This document shows, piece by piece, positions 33,032 to 42,642 of a DNA stretch of 64,000 nucleotides. The stretch spans positions 124,001 through 188,000 of the forward strand of contig NZ_JOEK01000008.1 in NCBI RefSeq assembly GCF_000719135.1, read 5' to 3'. The notes under the pieces are model-generated. The model saw only the letters and a program-made list of their open reading frames with translations. It was not told where the DNA came from and did not search any database. Made by a program: the position numbers and the translations under genes. How positions within the stretch are numbered: the stretch's first letter is position 1; each line of letters starts with the position of its first letter. Source of the DNA: Streptomyces avicenniae. GTDB lineage: Bacteria; Actinomycetota; Actinomycetes; Streptomycetales; Streptomycetaceae.

Positions 33032-34684
33032 TCAGCCGACGGCTTCCGCGGCGGCGCGGCCCGCGGCCCGGCCGGAGAAGAGACAGCCGCCGAGGAACGT
33101 GCCTTCGAGCGAGCGGTAGCCGTGCATGCCGCCACCGCCGAAGCCCGCGGCCTCGCCGGCCGCGTAGACGCCGGGGAGCGGGTCGCCCGTGTCGGTGAGG
33201 ACGCGCGCGGACAGGTCGGTCTCCAGGCCGCCGAGCGACTTGCGCGTGAGGATGCCGAGGCGGACGGCGATGAGCGGCCCTGCGGCGGGATCGAGGAAGC
33301 GGTGCGGCGGGGCGACGCGGATCAGGCGGTCGCCGCGGTAGCGGCGGGCGGCGCGGACGGCGGCGAGCTGGAGGTCCTTGGCGAAGGGGTTGCGTATCTC
33401 GCGGTCGTGGTCCTCCAGGCGGCGGCGGAGCGCGGCCTCGTCGATGAGCGGCTTGCCGGTGAGGGCGTTCATGCCGCGGACGAGCGCGGACAGGTCGTGC
33501 TCGACGACGAAGTCGGGGCCGCGGTCCATGAACGCCTGGACGGGCGCGGGGGCGCCGGAGCGGGCGCGGCGCAGGACGTCGCGGACGCTCTTGCCCGTCA
33601 GGTCGGGGTTCTGCTCGGAGCCGGAGAGCGCGAACTCCTTCTCGATGATGCGGCGGGTGAGGACGAACCAGGTGTGGTCGTGTCCTGTGCGGGTGATGTG
33701 GGCGAGCGTGCCGAGGGTGTCGAAGCCGGGGAAGTAGGGGGCGGGCAGCCGTTCGCCGGTCGCGTCGAGCCACAGCGACGAGGGCCCGGGGAGGATGCGG
33801 ATGCCGTGCCCGGCCCAGACGGGGTCCCAGTTGGTGATGCCCTCGGTGTAGTGCCACATGCGGTCGCGGTTGACGGCGCGGGCGCCCGCCGCCTCCGCGA
33901 CGCCGATCATGCGGCCGTCCACGTGGGCGGGGACGCCGGACAGGAGGCGCGCGGGCGGGCGGCCGAGGCGCTCGGGCCAGTGGGCGCGGACGAGGTCCTG
34001 GTCGCCGCCGATGCCGCCCGAGGTGACGACGACCGCCTGGGCGCGCAGGCTGAACGCGCCGCTGACGTTCCGGTTGCTGGCGGCGCCCCGCCCGGCGGAG
34101 CTGGGGGCGAGGAGGTCGCCCGTGACGGTGTCCACGGCCCCTGCGGTGCGGGCGAGTCCGGTGACGCGGTGGCGGAAGCGGAGCTGGACGAGGCCGCGTT
34201 CGGCGGCGTCGCGGACGCGGCGTTCGAACGGCGCGAGGACGCCGGGGCCCGTGCCCCAGGTGATGTGGAAGCGCGGCACGGAGTTGCCGGGGCCCGTGGC
34301 GTCGCCGCCGCGCTCGGCCCAGCCGACGACGGGGAAGAACCGTACGCCCTGGCCGCGCAGCCAGGAACGTTTCTCCCCGGCCGCGAAATCGACGTAGCTC
34401 TCGGCCCAGCGGCGCGGCCAGTGGTCCTCCGCGCGGTCGAACCCTGCGGTGCCGAGCCAGTCCTGCCAGGCGAGGGCGTGGCTGTCGCGGACGCCGAGGC
34501 GGCGTTGTTCCGGGGAGCCGACGAGGAAGAGGCCGCCGAACGACCAGTGGGCCTGGCCGCCGAGCGACGCCTCGGGCTCCTGGTCGAGGAGGATGACGCG
34601 GCGGCCCGCGTCGGCGAGTTCGGCGGTGGCGACGAGACCGGCGAGCCCCGCGCCGATCACGATCACGTCGGCGTCGTACCCCAT
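33032..34684 (-). CDS. FAD-binding dehydrogenase (flavoprotein of fumarate-reductase/ketosteroid dehydrogenase type)
   Basis: A 550-residue soluble flavoprotein. FAD Rossmann motif [30 protein letters not shown] at the N-terminus; [25 protein letters not shown] is specific to a group of putative FAD-binding dehydrogenases of actinobacteria and proteobacteria. The C-terminal [40 protein letters not shown] closes the FAD site. Substrate unknown. ATG at 34684 follows GGGAGG. It lies 70 nt upstream of the SolA gene and downstream of pxpC, all leftwards, perhaps one transcript. Confidence 0.88.
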   Translation of the reverse strand: MGYDADVIVIGAGLAGLVATAELADAGRRVILLDQEPEASLGGQAHWSFGGLFLVGSPEQRRLGVRDSHALAWQDWLGTAGFDRAEDHWPRRWAESYVDFAAGEKRSWLRGQGVRFFPVVGWAERGGDATGPGNSVPRFHITWGTGPGVLAPFERRVRDAAERGLVQLRFRHRVTGLARTAGAVDTVTGDLLAPSSAGRGAASNRNVSGAFSLRAQAVVVTSGGIGGDQDLVRAHWPERLGRPPARLLSGVPAHVDGRMIGVAEAAGARAVNRDRMWHYTEGITNWDPVWAGHGIRILPGPSSLWLDATGERLPAPYFPGFDTLGTLAHITRTGHDHTWFVLTRRIIEKEFALSGSEQNPDLTGKSVRDVLRRARSGAPAPVQAFMDRGPDFVVEHDLSALVRGMNALTGKPLIDEAALRRRLEDHDREIRNPFAKDLQLAAVRAARRYRGDRLIRVAPPHRFLDPAAGPLIAVRLGILTRKSLGGLETDLSARVLTDTGDPLPGVYAAGEAAGFGGGGMHGYRSLEGTFLGGCLFSGRAAGRAAAEAVG

Positions 34685-34751
34685 ACCCGTCGTGCCTCCC
34701 GTGCCGCGCCGCAGATGTCGTGACCGATCCTCGGTGGCGCCGGGCGTGGCG

Positions 34752-35636
34752 TCAACGGCCGGGGTGTGTGGGGACGAAGCGGAGCGGGGTGCCGGGGGTG
34801 GCCTGCGCGGCGGCGGCGAGGGCGCGTTCCGGCACGACGCCGACGACGGGGTAGCCGCCGGTGGTGGGGTGGTCGGCGAGGAAGACGACGGGCAGGCCGT
34901 CGGGTGGGACCTGGACGGCGCCGGTGACCATCGGCTCGCTGGGCAGTTCGCCGTCACGGGCGCGGGTGAGGGCGGGGCCCTGCGTGCGCAGGCCCACGCG
35001 GTTGCTGTCGGCGGAGACGCGGTAGTGGCCGGTGGCGAGGGTGTGGGGGGCGTCGGGGGTGAGCCAGTCGTCGCGCGGCCCGAGGTGCAGGGGCAGGACG
35101 AGTTCGGCGGGCGGTGCGGGCTGGGGCACGGCGTCGGCGGGGGCGGGCGGCGCGGTGGGAGCGCCGAGGGGCAGGACGTCGCCGGGGGCGAGCGGAGCGG
35201 GGCCGAGGCCGGACAGCAGGTCGGTGGAGCGGCTGCCGAGGACGGGCGGGCGGGCGATGCCGCCGGAGAGGGCGACGTAGGCGCGGACGCCGCGCAGGGC
35301 GGGGCCCGCGTCGAGGACGGCTCCGGCGGGGACGGTGAACGGCGCGCCCCAGGGGGCGGGGCGTCCGTCGAGGGTGACGGGGCAGTGCGCGCCGGTGATC
35401 ACGGCCGTGAGCGGTGCGTGGGCGCGCAGGGCGCAGCCGGTGAGGGTGGTCTCCAGGGTGGCGGCGTCGGGCGGGTTGCCGACGAGGCGGTTGGCGAGGA
35501 GGTGGGCGGGGGTGTCGAGGGCGCCGGAGCGGGGGACGCCGAGGTGGGCGAGCCCGGGGCGGCCGAGGTCCTGGACGGTGGTGAGGGCGCCGGGGCGTAC
35601 GACGGTGCAGGCGCGGTCGGTCGTGCGGTCGGTCAT
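34752..35636 (-). CDS. pxpC: 5-oxoprolinase subunit PxpC
   Basis: A 294-residue protein of the biotin-dependent carboxyltransferase/KipA family: VVRPGALTTVQDLGRPGLAHLGVPRSGALD, NRLVGNPPDAATLETTLTG, YVALSGGIARPPVLGSRSTDLLSGLG and SEPMVTGAVQVPPDGLPVVFLADHPTTGGYPVVGVV. With PxpA and PxpB it forms the prokaryotic ATP-dependent 5-oxoprolinase that opens 5-oxoproline (pyroglutamate) to glutamate. Start overlaps pxpB stop by 4 nt. Confidence 0.93.
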   Translation of the reverse strand: MTDRTTDRACTVVRPGALTTVQDLGRPGLAHLGVPRSGALDTPAHLLANRLVGNPPDAATLETTLTGCALRAHAPLTAVITGAHCPVTLDGRPAPWGAPFTVPAGAVLDAGPALRGVRAYVALSGGIARPPVLGSRSTDLLSGLGPAPLAPGDVLPLGAPTAPPAPADAVPQPAPPAELVLPLHLGPRDDWLTPDAPHTLATGHYRVSADSNRVGLRTQGPALTRARDGELPSEPMVTGAVQVPPDGLPVVFLADHPTTGGYPVVGVVPERALAAAAQATPGTPLRFVPTHPGR

Positions 35637-36256
35637 GCGGCGGGCCCCACGGGGGTGAAGCGGACGCGGGTGCCGGGCGTCAGCAGGGCGGCGGGGTCGC
35701 GGTCGGGGTCCCACAGGACGGTGTCGGTGGTGCCGATGAGCTGCCAGCCGCCGGGCGACGCGCCGGGGTAGACGCCGGTGTAAGGGCCCGCGAGCGCGAC
35801 GGACCCGGCGGGTACGGCGGTCCTGGGGGTCGCGCGGCGGGGCACGGCGCGGTCCTCGGGCAGGCCCGTGAGGTACGCGAAGCCGGGGGCGAAGCCGCAG
35901 AACGCGACGGTGAACTCGGTCGTGGCGTGGAGGTGGACGGCCTCGGCTGGCGGCACGCCCCACAGCGCGGCGACGTCGGCGAGGTCGGGCCCGTCGTAGC
36001 GGACGGGGATCTCGACGGCGCCGCTGGCCCCGGGCGTGAAGGGCGGGACGTCCCAGGTGGGCAGGGCGCGGGCGAGGGCCTGCGGGTCGGCGAGACCGTC
36101 GAGCAGGACGGTGCGCGCGGCGGGGACGATGTCGGTGACGGGCGGCAGCGTCCCGGCGGCGCGGCGGCGCAGGAGTTCGGCGTGGAGCGCGCGGGTGTGG
36201 GCGCCGGTGGGCAGTTCCACGAGGAGGGCGCGCTCGCCGAAGGGCAGGACGTTCAC
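35633..36256 (-). CDS. pxpB: 5-oxoprolinase subunit PxpB
   Basis: A 207-residue protein of the KipI/allophanate-hydrolase-subunit-1 family. Landmarks: FGERALLVEL near the N-terminus, VEIPVRYDGPDLADVA, FCGFAPGFAYLTGLPE and GPYTGVYPGASPGGWQLIGTTD. GTG start overlaps the pxpA stop (GTGA) and its stop overlaps pxpC, so A, B and C are made together, as expected for a complex. Confidence 0.93.
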   Translation of the reverse strand: MNVLPFGERALLVELPTGAHTRALHAELLRRRAAGTLPPVTDIVPAARTVLLDGLADPQALARALPTWDVPPFTPGASGAVEIPVRYDGPDLADVAALWGVPPAEAVHLHATTEFTVAFCGFAPGFAYLTGLPEDRAVPRRATPRTAVPAGSVALAGPYTGVYPGASPGGWQLIGTTDTVLWDPDRDPAALLTPGTRVRFTPVGPAA

Positions 36257-37032
36257 GCGAAGCGCTCCAGGGTGAGACCGGCGGCGGTGAGGGCGTCGCG
36301 GACGCGCCGGGCGAGGTGCTGGGCGTCGTCCGTGTCGCCGTGGAGGCAGAGGGAACGCGCGCGGACCTCCACCCGTTGTCCGTCACGGGAGGTGATCGCG
36401 TGGTCACGCGCGAGGGAGAGCGAGCGGAGGACGACCGTGTCGGGGTCGGTGACGACGGCGCCCCGCTCGCCGCGGGGGACGAGGGTGCCCTCGGCCGTGT
36501 AGGCGCGGTCGGCGAACGCCTCGGCGACGGTGGGGAGCCCGGCGGCGCGGGCCGCGTCGTGGATGCGGGAGCCCGGCAGGCCGAGGACGGGCAGGGGCGA
36601 TCCGGCCAGCGTGATGCCCTCGACGACGGCCGCGGCCTGCCGCGCGTCGTGGACGACGCGGTTGTAGAGCGCGCCGTGCGGCTTGACGTAGGAGACGCGG
36701 GAACCGGCGGCGCGGGCGAAGAGGTCGAGGGCGCCGATCTGGTAGGCGACCTCGGCGGCCAGTTCCGCGTGCGGGACGTCCATGGCGCGGCGGCCGAACC
36801 CGGCGAGGTCGCGGTAGCCGACCTGCGCGCCGATGGCGACGCCGCGGGCGGCGGCGAGGTCGCAGACGCGGCGCATGGTGGCGGGGTCGCCCGCGTGGAA
36901 GCCGCAGGCGACGTTGGCGCTGGTGACGACGGTGAGCAGCGCGTCGTCGTCGGTGAGGTGCCAGCGGCCGAAGCCCTCGCCGAGGTCGGCGTTGAGGTCG
37001 ATCGTCGGTCCTGTGCTGTCGTGCCGGGTCAT
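36253..37032 (-). CDS. pxpA: 5-oxoprolinase subunit PxpA (LamB/YcsF family)
   Basis: A 259-residue protein with the LamB/YcsF signature IDLNADLGEGFGRWHLTDDDALL, VTSANVACGFHAGDP and VSYVKPHGALYNRV; all hallmark residues are present. ATG at 37032 is used with GTGAGG just upstream; a GTG at 37041 in the same frame would add three residues and cannot be excluded. First gene of pxpABC, transcribed leftwards. Confidence 0.92.
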   Translation of the reverse strand: MTRHDSTGPTIDLNADLGEGFGRWHLTDDDALLTVVTSANVACGFHAGDPATMRRVCDLAAARGVAIGAQVGYRDLAGFGRRAMDVPHAELAAEVAYQIGALDLFARAAGSRVSYVKPHGALYNRVVHDARQAAAVVEGITLAGSPLPVLGLPGSRIHDAARAAGLPTVAEAFADRAYTAEGTLVPRGERGAVVTDPDTVVLRSLSLARDHAITSRDGQRVEVRARSLCLHGDTDDAQHLARRVRDALTAAGLTLERFA

Positions 37033-37101
37033 GTCCCTCACCGTTCGCCGTGCCGGGGTCCGCCTGCGTCCATCATCGCGGGCCGGTCGGGCGGCGTGCC
37101 G

Positions 37102-38310
37102 TCAGGTGCCGATGAGGCGCAGCGAGATCCACAGCGCCAGGACGGCGAGCGCGAGGGAGGCGGGGACGGTGAGGAGGCCGAGGCGGGTGAACGTGCCGAG
37201 GCGGGCGTCCGTCCCGTGGCTCTGGAGGGTGCGGCGCCACAGGAGGGTGGCGAGCGATCCGGCGTAGGTGAGGTTGGGGCCGATGTTCACGCCGATGAGG
37301 ACGGCGAGGACGGCGCCCGGGCCGACGGGGGCGGCGAGGGGGAGGAGGACGAGGACGGCGGGGAGGTTGTTGACGAGGTTGGCCAGCAGGGCGGCGAGCG
37401 CGGCGACGCCGAGGAGCGCGGGCAGGGACGTGCCGTGCGGGACGAGGTGGCCGAGCGCGTCGGCGAGCCCGTTGTCCATCACGGCGCGGACGACGACGCC
37501 GAGCGCCAGCACGAAGGCCAGGAACGGCACCCCCGCCGCGCGGTACAGCTCGCCGGGGGTCGTGCGACGGCGGGCGAGGGCGCGGACGGCGAGGACGGCG
37601 GCCCCCGCGGCGGCGGCCCAGACCGGTTCGAGCCCGAGGGCGGAGACGACGACGAAACCGGCGAGCGTGAGGACGACGGTGAGCAGCGCGAACAGCGGCA
37701 TGCGGACCGGTTCCCGGTCGCCTGACGGGGCGGCGCGGACGGCGAGTTCTGTGGCGAAGAACCGGCGGGTGACGGCGTACTCGACGGCGATGGCGGCCAG
37801 CCAGGGCAGCGTCATCAGGGCGGCGAACCGGGCGAAGCCGAGGCCGCTGGCCGTGAAGGCGAGCAGGTTCGTCAGGTTGGAGACCGGCAGGAGGAGGGAC
37901 GCGGTGTTGGAGAGGTGGGCGGTGGCGTAGACGTGCGGCTCGGGCCGTGTGCCGAGGCGTGCGGCGGTGGCGAGGACGACGGGGGTGAGCAGCACGACGG
38001 TGGCGTCCAGGCTGAGGACGGCCGTGACGAGGGACGCGGTGACGAAGACGTGCCCCAGCAGCCGGTGGGGGCGGCCCGCCGCCGTCCTCGCCATCCAGGC
38101 GCCGCAGGCCCGGAACAGGCCCTCGCCGTCGCAGAGCCTGGCGAGGACCAGCACGGCGGCGAGGAACCCGGCGACGGGCGCGAGGCGTTCCAGCTCCTCC
38201 CCCGCGTGCCCGGGGCTGACGGCGCCGGTGAGCACGACGAGCGCGGCGGCGGGCACGGCGACGACCGCCTCGGTCCAGCCGCGCGGCCGGAAGACCGCGC
38301 TCAGGAGCAC
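37102..38310 (-). CDS. ArsB/NhaD-type SLC13-like permease
   Basis: A membrane protein of about 402-418 residues with 11-12 helices. LAHLSNTASLLLPVSNLTNLLAF-type and NLVNNLPAVLVLLPLAAP/NIGPNLTYAGSLATLLW motifs are the paired re-entrant hairpins of the ArsB/NhaD (IT) superfamily. Arsenite efflux or Na+/H+ or anion transport are possible. The first methionine-like codon is GTG at 38310 without a ribosome site, and it cuts into the first helix; the open frame extends upstream through LNTALAETLSIALLAAV from a CTG at 38358, so translation may start there. No arsR or arsC gene is nearby. Confidence 0.8.
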   Translation of the reverse strand: MLLSAVFRPRGWTEAVVAVPAAALVVLTGAVSPGHAGEELERLAPVAGFLAAVLVLARLCDGEGLFRACGAWMARTAAGRPHRLLGHVFVTASLVTAVLSLDATVVLLTPVVLATAARLGTRPEPHVYATAHLSNTASLLLPVSNLTNLLAFTASGLGFARFAALMTLPWLAAIAVEYAVTRRFFATELAVRAAPSGDREPVRMPLFALLTVVLTLAGFVVVSALGLEPVWAAAAGAAVLAVRALARRRTTPGELYRAAGVPFLAFVLALGVVVRAVMDNGLADALGHLVPHGTSLPALLGVAALAALLANLVNNLPAVLVLLPLAAPVGPGAVLAVLIGVNIGPNLTYAGSLATLLWRRTLQSHGTDARLGTFTRLGLLTVPASLALAVLALWISLRLIGT

Positions 38311-38494
38311 GGCGGCGAGGAGGGCGATCGACAGGGTCTCGGCGAGTGCGGTGTTCAGCGGAGGGGTGGCCTTCGTGCGACGGTCGGGGCGGGCGCCCCG
38401 GAGACCGGCCGGGCACGTCGTCGGACGGGGGGCCGGTCATGGCGGCAGTCTGCCAGGCCGGGCGGCACCACGCCGATGCCGCCCGGCCCCCGGG

Positions 38495-39394
38495 TCAGGA
38501 GAGGGAGCCGGTCCAGCTCGGGGGGCCCGCCGTCTCGGTCCCGTACCAGACCTGGACCGTCAGCTCCGTGCCGTACTCGGCGGTGTCGATGCTGAACGCG
38601 GGGCTGAACTCCTTCGTCTCTCCGGGGGCGAGACGGCCGCCGAAGGGCTCGTACCCCTCGGCGAGGTGCAGGCCGTCGGCCTCACCGCCGGTGGTCGCAC
38701 CGACCACGAACGGCTGGAAGAGGTCCAGCTCGATCGGCACCTCGGAGTCGTTCACGACGGTCACCTCGGCCCGGAACGGGGTGTGCCCCTCGGTGACCTC
38801 GACCAGGTCGCCGAGGCTCTCGGCCGTGACCTCCGTGAGGGACGCGACGGTCATGGAGATGCCGTCGTCCCAGGTGTGGGTCTCCCCCACCGCGAGTTCG
38901 GACGAGGCGGGGACCGACCCCACCCCTTCGTCCAGCTCCCCCTCGCAGGAGTTGTCGTGCCATGCACCCTCCTCCCACACCCAGTCGAGGGTGTCGATCA
39001 CCGGGGTCCCGGCGAGCGAGGTGTCGGTCGTGATGGCGCGCACCCGGGCGCTCGTGCCGTCGAACTCCTCGATCTCGACCTCCTGGAGGGTCGGCGGCTC
39101 GTCGAAGTCCTCCATGAGCACCAGGAAAGCCTCGACCTCCTCGACCGATGTCAGCTCACGGCAGGCGGCGGACTGGGCCGCGTGGACGGACGCGGCGTCG
39201 GCTGACGTCATCGCGGCGAAGCTGTCCTCGACGGCCTGCCGCAGTTGTTCCTCGGTGCCGGAGGAGGCCGTCGGCTGCTCGGAGGCAGCGGCGGCGTCAC
39301 CGTCGTCGCCGTCCGATCCGCACGCGGTGGCGGACAGGGCGAGAAGAGTGGCGACGGCGGTCAGTGCGCCCCGGCGGGCACGGGTCGTTGTCAT
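38495..39394 (-). CDS. Lipoprotein with C-terminal DUF4352-like Ig domain
   Basis: A 299-residue exported lipoprotein: ALTAVATLLALSATACGSDG, lipobox SATAC. Residues about 45-165 look like a small NTF2/SnoaL-like or Cys-paired domain (FAAMTSADAASVHAAQSAACREL, DNSCEGEL). Residues about 180-295 form a beta-sandwich like DUF4352 telokin-like domains (FRAEVTVVNDSEVPIELDLFQPFVVG, LAPGETKEFSPAFSID). Role unknown. A GTG two codons upstream (39400) is an alternative start. Confidence 0.82.
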   Translation of the reverse strand: MTTTRARRGALTAVATLLALSATACGSDGDDGDAAAASEQPTASSGTEEQLRQAVEDSFAAMTSADAASVHAAQSAACRELTSVEEVEAFLVLMEDFDEPPTLQEVEIEEFDGTSARVRAITTDTSLAGTPVIDTLDWVWEEGAWHDNSCEGELDEGVGSVPASSELAVGETHTWDDGISMTVASLTEVTAESLGDLVEVTEGHTPFRAEVTVVNDSEVPIELDLFQPFVVGATTGGEADGLHLAEGYEPFGGRLAPGETKEFSPAFSIDTAEYGTELTVQVWYGTETAGPPSWTGSLS

Positions 39395-39600
39395 GATCAC
39401 AAGCCTGGGGCACCGCCGGATGCCGTAATGACCATGTGCCTTTTCCGTGATGACGACAGGGCGAGAGTTCGATGGGTGTTCTCCGGAGATTCCCGTGCTC
39501 TTGCGGTGCGCGGGGTGGACGGGGGCGGGAGGCGCGTGATGGGCGCCCTCGCGGAGCACGCCGGTGGGCCGGTCGGGCGCCCCCGACATAGGCTCGTCGC

Positions 39601-39990
39601 ATGATCAGACAGGCCAGGGACGCGGTGCGGCTGTGGTTCTCGCCGCACCGCGTGCGGGCCGAGGGCACCGTGCCCGACTACCGGTTCAGCCTGGCGAACG
39701 AACGTACGATGCTCGCCTGGCTGCGCACCGGGCTCGCGCTGCTCGCGGGCGGGATCGCCGTGGACCAGTTCCTCACCGACCTGCCCGGCCCGTTCCGCGC
39801 CGCCGTCGCCGTCGTGCTGCTCGCGGCGGGCGGGCTGTGCGCGATCCGCGCCGTCAACCACTGGGTCCGCGTCGAGCAGGCCATGCGCCGCGGCGAGGAC
39901 CTGCCAGCCGGGCGGTTCCCCGCGCTCCTGGCGGTGACGACGGCGCTGGCCGCGGTCGCCGTGATCGTGGCCGTGCTGGTCGGCGGATGA
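39601..39990 (+). CDS. YidH-type DUF202 membrane protein
   Basis: A 129-residue protein with three membrane helices and the DUF202 motif RFSLANERTMLAWLRTGLALLAGGIA. Stop overlaps the next start (ATGA). The E. coli relatives YidH and YidG occur as the same kind of pair; function unknown. Confidence 0.9.
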   Translation: MIRQARDAVRLWFSPHRVRAEGTVPDYRFSLANERTMLAWLRTGLALLAGGIAVDQFLTDLPGPFRAAVAVVLLAAGGLCAIRAVNHWVRVEQAMRRGEDLPAGRFPALLAVTTALAAVAVIVAVLVGG

Positions 39991-40292
39991 CGGCCACCGC
40001 GCCGCACGGGGCGCAGCCGGAGCGCACCGGGCTCGCGTGGCGGCGTACGACGCTGGCGTTCGCCGTGGTCGTCGTGCTGGCGGTGCGGGAGGGCGCGCGG
40101 ACGGGCCGGGGCTGGGCGGCGGTGGCCGTGGGCGCGGCGTTGTGGGTGGGCTTCCTCGTGCTGGCGCACCGTCGGCTGCTGGTCCTGGCGGGGCGGCGAC
40201 CGCCCGCGCCGTCCGCCGCGACGGTCGCCGGGGCCGCGTGCGCGATGCTCGGGACGGCGGTGTGCGCCGTCGTCCTGGTGACCGGCGGCTGA
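39987..40292 (+). CDS. YidG-type DUF202 membrane protein
   Basis: A 101-residue protein with the short DUF202 motif QPERTGLAWRRTTLAFAVVVVLAVREG and three hydrophobic segments. Translationally coupled to the preceding DUF202 gene, which suggests a hetero-oligomer. Confidence 0.9.
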   Translation: MTATAPHGAQPERTGLAWRRTTLAFAVVVVLAVREGARTGRGWAAVAVGAALWVGFLVLAHRRLLVLAGRRPPAPSAATVAGAACAMLGTAVCAVVLVTGG

Positions 40293-40350
40293 GCGGACGG
40301 CGTACGGCCCGCGCCTGTTCCCCTGCCCTGCGCGGCGGTAGCGTGGCGGG

Positions 40351-40812
40351 ATGGCGGAGCCCCGGATCTTCGCGTCGCCCGCCGACCTGCGGGCGGCGGT
40401 CGGCGAGCGTCTCGGCACCAGCGACTGGCTCGACGTCGGCCAGGACAGGATCGACCGCTTCGCGGCGGCGACAGGTGACCACCAGTGGCTGCACGTGGAC
40501 CCGGTCCGCGCCGCCGCCGGTCCTTTCGGCACGACCATCGCGCACGGCTACCTGACGCTGGCGCTGCTGCCCGCGCTCGTCCCCGGCCTGCTGCACGTCG
40601 CGGGCGCGCGGATGGCCGTCAACTACGGCGTGAACAGGGTGCGTTTCCCCGCGCCGCTGCCCGCGGGGTCCCGCGTGCGGGCCACCGGGCGGATCGCGGA
40701 GGTGGGCGACGTGCCCGGCGGCGTGCAGCTCACGCTGGCGGTGACGGTGGAGCGCGACGGCGGCGAGCGGCCCGTCTGCGCCGCCGAGACCGTCACCCGC
40801 TACTACCTCTGA
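40351..40812 (+). CDS. MaoC-family enoyl-CoA hydratase
   Basis: A 153-residue hot-dog-fold hydratase. The active-site stretch is FAAATGDHQWLHVDPVRAAAGPFGTTIAHGYLTLALLP, with the catalytic Asp and His of R-specific enoyl-CoA hydratases in GDHQWLH. It would hydrate trans-2-enoyl-CoA to 3-hydroxyacyl-CoA in the cytosol. Not in an obvious operon. Confidence 0.9.
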   Translation: MAEPRIFASPADLRAAVGERLGTSDWLDVGQDRIDRFAAATGDHQWLHVDPVRAAAGPFGTTIAHGYLTLALLPALVPGLLHVAGARMAVNYGVNRVRFPAPLPAGSRVRATGRIAEVGDVPGGVQLTLAVTVERDGGERPVCAAETVTRYYL

Positions 40813-41151
40813 GCCGCCCCCCTCACCGGCACGGCGCGCGCGGGCGGGACGGACGGCCGGACGGTGACGGGCGTGCCGGGCGGGACGGCCGCGGCGCGCC
40901 CGTCCGTCAGGACGCGCGCACGGGACGGCGCGTGCGCCGTGTGCGCCGGGATGTGCGGGGGAAAAACAACTGCCGCGTACGCGGAGGGATCATTCATGTA
41001 CTCACCGTCAACGAACCGGCTACTTCATGCCACTTGACATGACGAAATACCGAAAAAGCAACCCGATGGTGTGATGTCGGGGCGGGGTCGGCGGCCGGAA
41101 CGCACCCGTGCGCCCTGTCGGCCGGGCCGCGGGCATGAGACGACAGGACAC
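40813..41151. promoter_or_regulatory. 339-nt upstream region of HTH-TPR regulator
   Basis: No gene is supported. The first 110 nt are very GC-rich; 40980-41070 is AT-richer and holds TTGACA at 41034-41039, a plausible -35, with no convincing -10 at 16-18 nt. The promoter of the downstream regulator is most likely here. Confidence 0.4.
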
Positions 41152-42465
41152 ATGACGAACCGGCGCGGCCCGAACCACCAGTTGCGGACGCTGCTCATCG
41201 AGGCCGGCTGGACCCAGGAGGCCCTGGCCCGCGCGGTGAACAGCCTCGGCGGCGAGATAGGCGCCGCCCTGCGGTACGACCGCACCGCCGTCGCGCACTG
41301 GCTCTCCGGCACGCAGCCCCGGCATCCCGTGCCCCAACTCGCCGCCGAGGCGCTGTCACGGCGCCTGGGCAGGTCCGTCACGCCCGAGGCCGCGGGCTTC
41401 CCCGGGGCGGCCCGCGAGCCCGTCCCCACGGACGCCGTGAGCGGCTTCGCCGCGCTCGCCCGCGCCGACGCGGACACCACGCGCCGCGCGCCGCTGCACC
41501 AGCGCCCCTACCGCGTCGCGGACGCGACCGTGCCCGCCCCGCCCGAGGCCCAGGAGCCCGCCAGGCCGCTCGGCTCGCGCACGGACGAGACGACGGCCCT
41601 GCACGACGCCGTGACGTTCTTCGCCGCCTCCATCGACACGCACGGCGGACGGCACGCCCGCAGCGCCCTGGCCGCCTACCTGGCCGACGACGTCGCCCCG
41701 CTCCTCGCCGCCGCACCGCAGGGCCGCCACCGGGCCGAACTCCTCGTCCTGGCCTCCCGCCTGGCGTTCCTGCTGGCGCGGATGTACGAGGACGGGCTGC
41801 TGCACGGCGTCGCGCAGCGCTACTACACGTACGCCCACCGCCTGGCGGGCGAGTCGGGCGACCGCACCGCATGGAGCGTCGTGCTGCGCGCCATGAGCGC
41901 CCAGGCCCAGCGCCTCGGGCACCTCCCGGCGGCGCTCCAGCTGGCCGAGGCGGCGCACGAGGGGGCCAGGCACGCGCCCCAGGCGCACCAGGCGTACGTC
42001 CAGGCCCAACTGGCCGTCGTGCTGGCGCAGAACGGCGACCGGCGCGGCGCCCTGGCCGTCATGGGGCGGGCGGAGCGGGCGGCGGAGCGGTCGCACAACG
42101 GCGCCTCGCCGTTCGACAGCTACCCGGTGGCGGCGCTGCACTTCCAGACGTCGGCGATGCTGGAGGCGCTGGGGGAACTGCCTGGCGCCCTCGCGGCGTT
42201 GCGCAGGGCCGCGGGTGAGCGCTCGCCCGCCGACCTGCGCGGCCGGGCGCTGAGCCAGGCGCGGTTCGGTCAACTGCTGCTGCGCACGGGGCATCTGGAG
42301 GAGGCGTGCGCGGCGTGGGAGGGGTTCCTGCTCACGCAGGAACGATTGCGCTCGGGCGACGCGGAACGCGCGCTGCGCGACATGCGGCAGGCCCTGCGTC
42401 CTTACCGGAACAGGAAGCGCGCCGCGGAGCTGCTGACGCGGACCGTGCCCGCCGGGGGCCGCTGA
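41152..42465 (+). CDS. HTH-TPR transcriptional regulator
   Basis: A 437-residue protein. Residues 1-65 are a helix-turn-helix (LRTLLIEAGWTQEALARAVNSLGGEIGAALRYDRTAVAHWLSGTQPRHPVPQL), of the type found in large streptomycete regulators of the NsdA-like class. The rest, from about residue 140, is a chain of helical TPR-like repeats (RHRAELLVLASRLAFLLARMYED, VLRAMSAQAQRLGHLPAALQLAEAAHEG, AYVQAQLAVVLAQNGDRRGALAVMGRAE). No sensor or kinase domain. ATG at 41152 follows AGGACAC. Such proteins influence development and antibiotic production in streptomycetes; the target here is unknown. Confidence 0.87.
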   Translation: MTNRRGPNHQLRTLLIEAGWTQEALARAVNSLGGEIGAALRYDRTAVAHWLSGTQPRHPVPQLAAEALSRRLGRSVTPEAAGFPGAAREPVPTDAVSGFAALARADADTTRRAPLHQRPYRVADATVPAPPEAQEPARPLGSRTDETTALHDAVTFFAASIDTHGGRHARSALAAYLADDVAPLLAAAPQGRHRAELLVLASRLAFLLARMYEDGLLHGVAQRYYTYAHRLAGESGDRTAWSVVLRAMSAQAQRLGHLPAALQLAEAAHEGARHAPQAHQAYVQAQLAVVLAQNGDRRGALAVMGRAERAAERSHNGASPFDSYPVAALHFQTSAMLEALGELPGALAALRRAAGERSPADLRGRALSQARFGQLLLRTGHLEEACAAWEGFLLTQERLRSGDAERALRDMRQALRPYRNRKRAAELLTRTVPAGGR

Positions 42466-42642
42466 GCGTGCGTGGGCGTCACACAACAGGTGTCAGGGAA
42501 CGGGAACGGCCACCGCATCGACCCGGGTGTCGTCGCGCGGTGGCCGGAACGGGAAGGTCGGTGGGTGGGCGGCGGAGAGGCGGGCGGCGACGCCGCGCGG
42601 ACACCGCCGCCCCTCAACAGGTCGGCGGCGTCCGCCGGTCGG

